Source of the DNA: Micractinium sp. NFX-FRZ
Taxonomy: Eukaryota; Chlorophyta; Trebouxiophyceae; Chlorellales; Chlorellaceae
Assembly: GCA_029339195.1 (NCBI GenBank)
Contig: JAPTJF010000779.1
Span: forward strand, 1 to 14,150
Reading direction: 5' to 3'
DNA: 14,150 nucleotides
The notes below the pieces were generated by a model. It was not told the origin of the DNA. It worked only from the letters and a program-made list of their open reading frames with translations, and ran no database searches. The translations under genes were made by a program, and so were the position numbers. Positions 10,401 to 14,150 of the stretch are shown piece after piece. Position 1 is the stretch's first letter; each line of letters opens with the position of its first letter.

Positions 10401-13400
10401 GCTTGGGAGCAGACACAGGCTCTGACATGAAGCGGCAAGCCGCACACACACTGCAGCCCCTGCCAGTGTGGCTCCTGCCCTGCATGCGCTTGCGCGTGTC
10501 ATGCACATGCACATACCCGCAGCCCCACCCCCCTCACTTGGTTGTGAAGCTGCAGTTGAAGCTGCCTCCCGCAAAGTCGAATTGGTTGCGCCCGGGTAGG
10601 CTGGTGAAGCCAGGCAGGGGAGGTGCGTAGACGTTGAGCGGAGCGCCGCCCACAAACGGCACCCCCTCTCCCTTTGCGATGACTGCCGGCGGGAAGCCAA
10701 TGGGAGGCGCCACTGCCTCACTGTACCTCATTTCGCCTGCAGGCAGCGTGGCGAGAGAGAGCAACACGATAAGGCAGCGCACTCGTGCTGCCTGTGTGCA
10801 CCTCGTGCCAGGGCGGCAGCAGCAAGCAGGTGGTGTGCGCCGTGCAGCGGGGGGAGCAAACACCCAGCTGCTACCCGTGCCCGGCGCTTGCTGGGGAGGC
10901 GAGCAGGCACTCACACTGCCCTTGCTTCAGACTCAGGGTGCGGGGGCCCCAAGAATAGCTGCATCCAAAGGGAAGGGTCGGGTGCCGGGGGGGGTCAAGG
11001 CGGGGAGGGCCAGGCGAGCGGCGAGAGGTGCCGGCAGCATGCAGCAGCTGGTGGCTGCCTGGGTGGGTGCGGCTTGCTGCACAGCTTACACAGCGTGCAG
11101 AGCAGGAGGCAGGAGCGGCCTCTGGCAGGGAAGCTGCCGGCTGCTTGCTCACCCGCCCGCCCAATTGCCCGCCCGGCCATCAACCCTGCCCGCCTGCCCG
11201 CCGCTACCAGCGCACCTGCACCCCTGCGGTTGTGCGCAGAAGTTGAACAGGTTGCACCTGCCGTCACCCCGGCACCGCCTGCCGCACGCCTCCGCCGTCG
11301 GCACCCCACTCAGCACCTCCACCACAGCGCCCGCCATGAGGGCACCCTCGGCAAGGATGCAGCCCAGCCAGGTGGTGTTTGAGGGCTGGGAGGCGTTGCC
11401 TGCAGGCAGCTCATCCGCAGGCGGAAGCACCACGGTGCCATCTTCCGACATGAGCGTCGTGCTCCGCTGCAGACGGTGGGAAGAGGGCGAGGCGTGGTGA
11501 GTCAGGCAGAGGGGCGAGGGCCAGGCAGGCACAGCTGCCAGGCGCTGCCCTGTGCCTCCCTGCACCGACATCTATCGCGTGTGCTGCCCTAGGGTAGGCA
11601 CTGCCCGGCACGCCCTGGCTATAGCCCGCTGACTGACACAGCTCCCCGCCCTGCCTCTGGTAGCCGGCTGGTTGCTGCAGCTCCCCGACCTGCCCCTGGC
11701 AACGCCTCCTCGTCCTCGTCCTCACATAGTGTAAGACGAAAACTCAAAATTTATTGTTCTCTTGTGTACAACGCCCAGACAGCTCCGCCCTGGCCCTTGC
11801 AGCCCCGCCCCTGGCAGCCCTCCTCCCCCTGCCTCAGCCCCCCTCGCACTGACCAGGGACCCGTAGTCCAGGCGGGACAGCGTGGCGACGGTGGGGGACA
11901 CAAAGGCGCCGCTCTGGGTGAGGGTGTCGTGGACGAGCAGGGACACGGGGTCCGAGGAGCACCCATCCAGCCCTGCAGGGGGGCGCGTGAGGCTAGCAGG
12001 CGGGCGGTGGGCGCCAGCAGTCGGTACGCCACGTGGCCGGCCGCCCGACCGGTGGTGACCAGTGGTGCACCATGGGCAGGCTGCATGTCCACCCAACCTG
12101 CAGAGCTGTGGTGGGCGCCGCTCTGGGCCGGCCCCCCACACTTCCGGCCCTGAAGCGTGCACAAAGCAGGCACAGCGGTGAGGGTGACAGGGGAGCACCG
12201 TGCAGTGTGCATCACCACCATGCCGCCGGGACGTGCATATGCACCTGCCGCTGGCCCGCAAGAAGCACAGCGCGTGACTGCTCCTTGGGCTGTTTCCTGA
12301 GCGCGCCAAGAACACCTCACTGGTCCCTTCCTCCGTGTACATGATCAGTGGTGCCTCCTACCCCTGCCCACCGCGCCTCCCAAGTAGAGCCTGCCCGCCC
12401 GCAATCGGGCTTGCAACTGAATTGCTGCTTCACCTCGGACCATGGACCAGTGCTGGCCGCCCTCCTGGCATCACGGCCCAAAGCAGCTTGCAAGTCGTGC
12501 ACAAGAGCCAGGCAGCGGGAGATGCAAACGCGTGGGGCGGTAGCGTCGGTCATCGTACCCCCACAAGCCCACCCCTAACGCACACACGCCTCACCCCACC
12601 TTTGAAGTATTGCACCACGGCCACGCAATCGGGGGTGCGGATGCACAGCACGATGGCGTCGGTGACGGAGCGCAGCGCGCACTTGCCGGGGATGAGGGAC
12701 TGGTTGCAGGGCAGGTCGGCGCCGGGGACGCCCTGCCCCGGCTGCGCCGTGAAGCCCGGCACTTCAACCAACTCGTAGCGCACCGGGAAGCCTGCACAGG
12801 GCAGGGCGCAAGGGGAGGATCACAGGAGGACTCGCTCAAACACACACACACAGCAGTGCAACAGGGCGCTTCAGCCAGCTCACAAGTACGCTGGGCACAC
12901 CCTGCGGGCAAGACATGGGACATGAAGAGTGAGAGAGGGGAGGCCATGCGTGACGGGTGCTGAGTTGCGCTGGAGCTCTGTGCGCTGGGCGCTGGGGCTC
13001 TGTGCGACCGCTGGCTTGGGGTCGGTGTGGCAGCGTACCTCTGGGGCCAAGGCTGCTGGTCAGGCCTATGGCTGGGCAGCAAGGTAGGGCGTGGCAGGTG
13101 TCAAGCAGCGCAGGCAGCTGCGTGGCACGCTTGCATGCGGGTGATTTGGGCGTGGGGGCCCGCACACAGGGGGCAGCCATACTGTGCCGTAGAGCCACCC
13201 CCGCGAGCGGCAGGCGCCAGCACGGTGCGCACCTCCCATCAGCTTTTCAGGGTCTACGGCAGCCACCACCGGCTCAATAGTGCACCCCAAGGCGTAGAGG
13301 CGGCAGCTTGTGCAGTTGGCTGCCTGCATGGGGCAGGGGCGTGGGGGCGTTGGGGAGGGGCAGCAGCACGGGCGTGGACCGCGAGCGGTGTCAACGGGGC

Positions 13401-13708
13401 GCCAGATGGCGGAAGAGCACAGCCGCGGCCTTGGCACCCACCTGCGCGCATCCCGCCGTGTGGCCAAAGAAGGAGCACTTGGGCTCTTCCCGGCACGCCG
13501 CTGCGCACGCCTGCGCCGTGGCAGCGGAAGTGTTGCGCAGGAGCTGGCCTTGGAACTCTACGTCCGGCGCGAAGGCGGTGAGCGACCCATCTGCTTGCTG
13601 CGAGTAGTACAGACTGTCAGCGGCGATGGTTGTGCCAGGAGTGAGCGCTGCAAGCGCTGTACCTAGTGTGGTGCACAGCAGCGCCAGGCAGAGGGCTTCG
13701 CAGCCCAT
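4486..13708 (-). CDS. PAN-like receptor TKL-type protein kinase, 19 exons, complete
   Basis: Predicted single-pass receptor kinase of 1073 residues, acting at the plasma membrane. Exons (minus strand): 13708-13442, 13323-13233, 12791-12600, 11972-11854, 11466-11216, 10958-10915, 10736-10538, 10311-10214, 9947-8714, 8421-8325, 8002-7902, 7312-7247, 7034-6971, 6792-6774, 6515-6466, 6001-5928, 5703-5636, 5072-4990, 4590-4486. All introns are GT-AG, phases match at every junction and the total (3222 nt) divides by three. The start is the ATG opening a clear signal peptide (MGCEALCLALLCTTLGTALA); the stop is TGA after EELKGHS. Order: signal peptide 1-20, two PAN-like plus small-Cys units about 60-420, membrane segment about 479-504, disordered region about 505-790, kinase about 815-1073. 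Kinase features: G-x-G loop 828-830, Lys848, Glu865, HMD 945-947, Asn952, DIG 965-967, APE 992-994, Arg1056. The kinase fold is secure; substrate (Ser/Thr or Tyr) and ligand are unknown. Two possible extra microexons (introns 2 and 3) are listed separately. Confidence 0.92.
4591..4722. repeat. Pentamer tract and 20-bp minisatellite in intron 18
   Basis: GCACA pentamers at about 4594-4620 are followed by five 20-21-bp units of the type GTTGGATGCACAGCACGGCA from 4621 to 4721, with a diverged unit near 4770-4790. On the transcript strand the pentamers read CTGTG and lead directly into the CAG acceptor of the last coding exon, so the repeat acts as the pyrimidine tract. The rest of intron 18 (up to 4989) shows nothing else. 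Confidence 0.85.
5390..5432 (-). pseudogene. Degraded copy 2 of exon 17 3' half in intron 17
   Basis: A more diverged copy with one indel: the minus-strand reading retains CTLAMDTFSI against CTSAVDIFSF. The splice donor is lost. With copy 1 it forms a series of three related segments, the real exon 17 being the most upstream in transcription order. Confidence 0.6.
5536..5585 (-). pseudogene. Degraded copy 1 of exon 17 3' half in intron 17
   Basis: These 50 bases match 5631-5680 (end of exon 17 plus its donor) at about 43 of 50 positions. Read on the minus strand it gives CAVDVFSFG against SAVDIFSFG, followed by a preserved donor GGAG|GTGGGC. A CAGCAG just upstream could serve as an acceptor. 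The WMAPEI part of exon 17 is missing, so it cannot replace the real exon. Confidence 0.75.
6002..6465 (-). repeat. Intron 15: CAG-type tract and GTAAGTGAG repeats
   Basis: This 464-nt intron holds an imperfect CAG/CGGCAG tract at about 6296-6430 (CTG on the transcript). Two about 35-bp repeats at about 6037-6118 begin GGTAAGTGAGA and are followed by a partial copy near 6136-6160. No exon is needed here: A964 and D965 join directly. A short resemblance to exon 16 (HLSGL) near 6153-6185 is too weak to call. Confidence 0.65.
6774..6792 (-). other. 19-nt microexon encoding the catalytic loop core
   Basis: Acceptor ATGCAG and donor GTGAGC bound 19 nt reading GCVHMD plus the first base of Val. 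It enters in phase 0 and leaves in phase 1, which is exactly what exons 13 and 15 need. Without it the kinase lacks its catalytic Asp and shifts frame, so skipping would inactivate the protein. Confidence 0.85.
6847..6873. repeat. CAGG tetranucleotide tract
   Basis: About six CAGG units, one interrupted (GCATGCAGG), in intron 13. It is a simple-sequence repeat; a similar CCTG tract occurs at 2875-2901. Confidence 0.85.
6929..6953 (-). pseudogene. Small degraded copy of exon 13 in intron 13
   Basis: GTTGAGAACCTTGGA at 6934-6948 matches 14 of 15 bases of exon 13 at 6986-7000. Translated on the minus strand it reads SKVLNKL against SKALNFL in the real exon. The match is short, but it sits in the adjacent intron like the other exon copies. 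Confidence 0.45.
7313..7901 (-). other. Intron 11 with GCACA pentamer tract
   Basis: The 589-nt intron links MEYC to SGRDLHSAL in phase 2. It contains a GCACA pentamer tract at 7763-7787, like the one in intron 18, and two short similar segments (CCACAGAAACAGAGGAG) near 7794 and 7861. No missing kinase segment needs to be found here. Confidence 0.6.
8069..8175 (-). pseudogene. Degraded copy of exon 10 end and exon 11 start in intron 10
   Basis: At 8158-8175 an 18-bp stretch is identical to 8341-8358 inside exon 10. Just after it on the minus strand, 8146-8069 resembles the intron 10 acceptor and the start of exon 11: CTTGCAG then EAERPPQLHHAHA, against EAERLHQLRHAHV in the true exon. The pieces are in the original order with only a short gap, so this looks like a tandem copy that was shortened and decayed. 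The rest of intron 10 (322 nt) is unremarkable. Confidence 0.7.
8519..8560. repeat. 9-bp direct repeat (GCAGCAGGG type) in intron 9
   Basis: Units of the type CAGCAGGGG repeat about four times with one CACCAGGGG variant, upstream of a further CAG/CGG-rich stretch reaching 8700. It lies inside intron 9 (8713-8422), which holds nothing else recognisable. Confidence 0.7.
8810..9696 (-). other. Disordered juxtamembrane region with 48-bp coding repeat
   Basis: Part of the single large exon 9. Residues about 505-790 are rich in Gly, Ser, Ala and Pro with no predicted fold. Motifs of the type SPFAGGPARGSGSSAA recur every 16 residues (48 bp) across about 9165-9310, with looser copies up to about 9385. 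A QQQQQ run lies near residue 705 (about 9075-9090). The many Ser residues make this a possible phosphorylation region, but nothing specific is visible. Confidence 0.8.
9697..9774 (-). other. Transmembrane segment of the receptor kinase
   Basis: Residues about 479-504 form an unbroken hydrophobic stretch of Ala, Gly, Val and Ile ending in IWTVL, followed at once by HRRGR. The basic residues after the helix fit a stop-transfer signal with the kinase side in the cytosol. An acidic, Gly/Pro/Ser-rich linker (PPDQQDGGDSGGSS) precedes it on the outside. Confidence 0.85.
9860..11466 (-). other. Ectodomain unit 2: PAN-like module C plus small Cys module D
   Basis: Encoded by exons 5-8 and the start of exon 9. 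Module C has Cys284-x3-Cys288-x5-Cys294-x5-Cys300-x5-Cys306 with the core CNLFNFC, then Cys322, which is completed across an intron. Module D has Cys383, 394, 407 and 413 with the motif CTPECV. Sequons NAS, NTT and NCS are present, as expected for a secreted domain. CNLFNFC followed by an aromatic stretch and a later Cys-Glu is the better of the two PAN-like matches. Confidence 0.65.
10171..10208 (-). repeat. Interstitial telomere-like repeat in intron 8
   Basis: On the minus strand the intron starts with donor GTAGGTAGGG and runs directly into telomere-type units: TTCAGGG, TTTAGGG, TTTTAGGG, TTTCAGGG. TTTAGGG is the common plant/algal unit and TTTTAGGG the Chlamydomonas-type unit. The tract is about 38 bp and abuts the donor of exon 8. 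Confidence 0.85.
11467..11853 (-). other. Intron 4 with an AT-rich patch
   Basis: Intron of 387 nt, phase 0, ending CTGCAG. It holds an AT-rich island at about 11727-11765 with AATAAA on the minus strand and TGTAA on the plus strand. No coding potential or mobile-element ends were seen. Confidence 0.6.
11973..12599 (-). other. Intron 3 with possible alternative exon
   Basis: This 627-nt intron joins YFK to GLDGC in phase 1. A coding-like stretch (EAPLIMYTEEGT) lies at 12357-12321, ending in a GTGAGG donor. If exon 3 used the stronger downstream GTGAGG donor (exon end 12595), phases would fit this 37-nt exon and exon 4, adding 14 residues. Its acceptor is TAG after a purine-rich stretch, which argues against it. 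No repeats were seen. Confidence 0.3.
13039..13065 (-). other. Candidate 27-nt cassette microexon in intron 2
   Basis: Intron 2 (13232-12792) holds a 27-nt segment between a pyrimidine-rich acceptor ending CATAG and a good donor GTACGC. It enters and leaves in phase 1, exactly the phase of the exon 2/3 junction, and would add nine residues (reading GLTSSLGPR with the shared Gly). The acceptor is TAG, unlike the CAG used elsewhere, so it may be skipped, alternative or not real. The rest of intron 2 shows only low-complexity sequence, including a short CA run near 12838-12852. Confidence 0.35.
13646..13708 (-). other. Signal peptide of the receptor kinase
   Basis: The first 20 or so residues are hydrophobic with no charge except one Glu, ending in small residues (TALA|ALTPG), a typical signal peptidase site. 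It directs the cysteine-rich N-terminal part out of the cytosol. Cleavage after residue 20 or 21 is my estimate. Confidence 0.8.
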
Positions 13709-13709
13709 G

Positions 13710-13733
13710 TCAGCGGCTCATTGTTACGCACAT
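13710..13733 (-). promoter_or_regulatory. Short upstream ORF just before the kinase start
   Basis: ATG at 13733 opens a 7-codon ORF (MCVTMSR) with a second in-frame ATG at 13721. Its TGA ends one base before the main ATG (TGACATG). If transcribed, it could limit translation and require re-initiation. The transcript start is unknown. Confidence 0.4.
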
Positions 13734-14150
13734 GATCGCCGTGGCTTCGCCCCGTGCGTTTTGGCCGCCTGCCTGCGTGGCGGTATCCAGCGACAGGGCG
13801 CAAAAAATGCACAACTTTTGCCACAACTTTTGCCGGTGACAGAACATGAGGGAGACTGAGGCTGCGGAAGTGCAGATGCAGCTGCAGCGGCGCCAGCCGC
13901 AGTGTGGCGGCAGCAGCGGCAGGCTAACCAGTCTGTCATCGGCGCAGGCGGACTTGCTGGGCATTCATGAGGGTGAGGCTCAGCCAGTGTTGATGGCCTG
14001 TCACTGCGTTTGCGGTCTTGCAACAACCGGCCCAATCTGGCTAGAAGGCAGATTGTCGACGCCATCATATTGGCGTGCGCTCCCTTGGTGTGCTGGCTGG
14101 GTGCTCACCCCACAAGATGGGCCCGCTGGGTGCCGCCCACCAGGGGCCTT
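13734..14150 (-). promoter_or_regulatory. Upstream region / presumed promoter of the kinase gene
   Basis: No gene can be supported here. An open frame with ATG at 14068 runs to a stop at 13724 but has no domain-like character and is read as chance or 5' leader. No clear TATA box was seen. A small direct repeat (CACAACTTTTGC twice) sits near 13811-13835. Confidence 0.35.

Larger units (their letters stand above)
11854..13500 (-). other. Ectodomain unit 1: PAN-like module A plus small Cys module B
   Basis: Encoded by exons 1-4. Module A (about residues 60-130) has Cys68-x3-Cys72-x5-Cys78 within TAQACAAACREEPKC, followed by Cys87, 93, 96 and 103. Module B (about 145-222) has Cys148, 157, 169 and 175, with the motif CIRTPDCV, then Cys188. 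An N-glycosylation sequon NTS is at 59-61. The pattern resembles the PAN/Apple fold used for protein or carbohydrate binding; the family call is by cysteine pattern only. The same arrangement recurs in unit 2. Confidence 0.6.

Noticed and set aside
11720..11770. Mobile-element insertion in intron 4
   Set aside because: AT-rich and with AATAAA, but no terminal repeats, target duplication or poly(A) tail could be seen.
13724..14068. Minus-strand ATG open frame upstream of the kinase
   Set aside because: No domain, no signal peptide, stops just before the real start; treated as leader or chance.

Overview
The window looks like nuclear DNA of a green alga (Chlorophyta). It is GC-rich and full of small introns that start GTGAGT, GTGGGT or similar and mostly end in CTGCAG. 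A TGTAA-type polyadenylation signal follows the main gene, and low-complexity tracts (CAG, CCTG, GCACA) are frequent. A short tract in one intron mixes the telomeric units TTTAGGG and TTTTAGGG. The species cannot be fixed from the sequence. No prokaryotic operon, transposase, rRNA, tRNA or CRISPR array was seen.

All three genes I can support are on the minus strand. The main one fills about two thirds of the window (13708 down to 4486). I could assemble 19 exons whose splice phases all agree, giving an uninterrupted reading frame of 1073 residues. It encodes a receptor-like kinase: a signal peptide; a cysteine-rich extracellular region made of two repeats of a PAN/Apple-like module plus a small four-cysteine module; one membrane segment; a long disordered Ala/Gly/Ser-rich juxtamembrane region carrying a 48-bp coding repeat; and a complete tyrosine-kinase-like (TKL) type kinase domain at the C-terminus. 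The catalytic loop reads HMD instead of HRD and the DFG motif reads DIG.

Downstream, about 3685 to 1799, lies a second, smaller gene in the same direction. It encodes a predicted single-pass membrane protein with a charged/alanine-rich cytosolic stretch and a low-complexity C-terminus; its first exon is uncertain. At the left edge, 325 to 284 is probably the first coding exon of a third gene that continues out of the window.

The most unusual structure is in the introns of the kinase gene. Introns 10, 13 and 17 hold degraded copies of adjacent exons (parts of exons 10, 11, 13 and 17), some with splice sites retained. Intron 8 begins with an interstitial telomere-like tract placed right at the splice donor. 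Intron 18 ends in a pentanucleotide/20-bp minisatellite that itself forms the splice acceptor tract of the last exon. A 27-nt frame-preserving candidate microexon sits in intron 2. The likely biology is cell-surface sensing: an extracellular PAN-like region passing a signal to a cytosolic kinase, with a small membrane protein encoded next door that may or may not be a partner.
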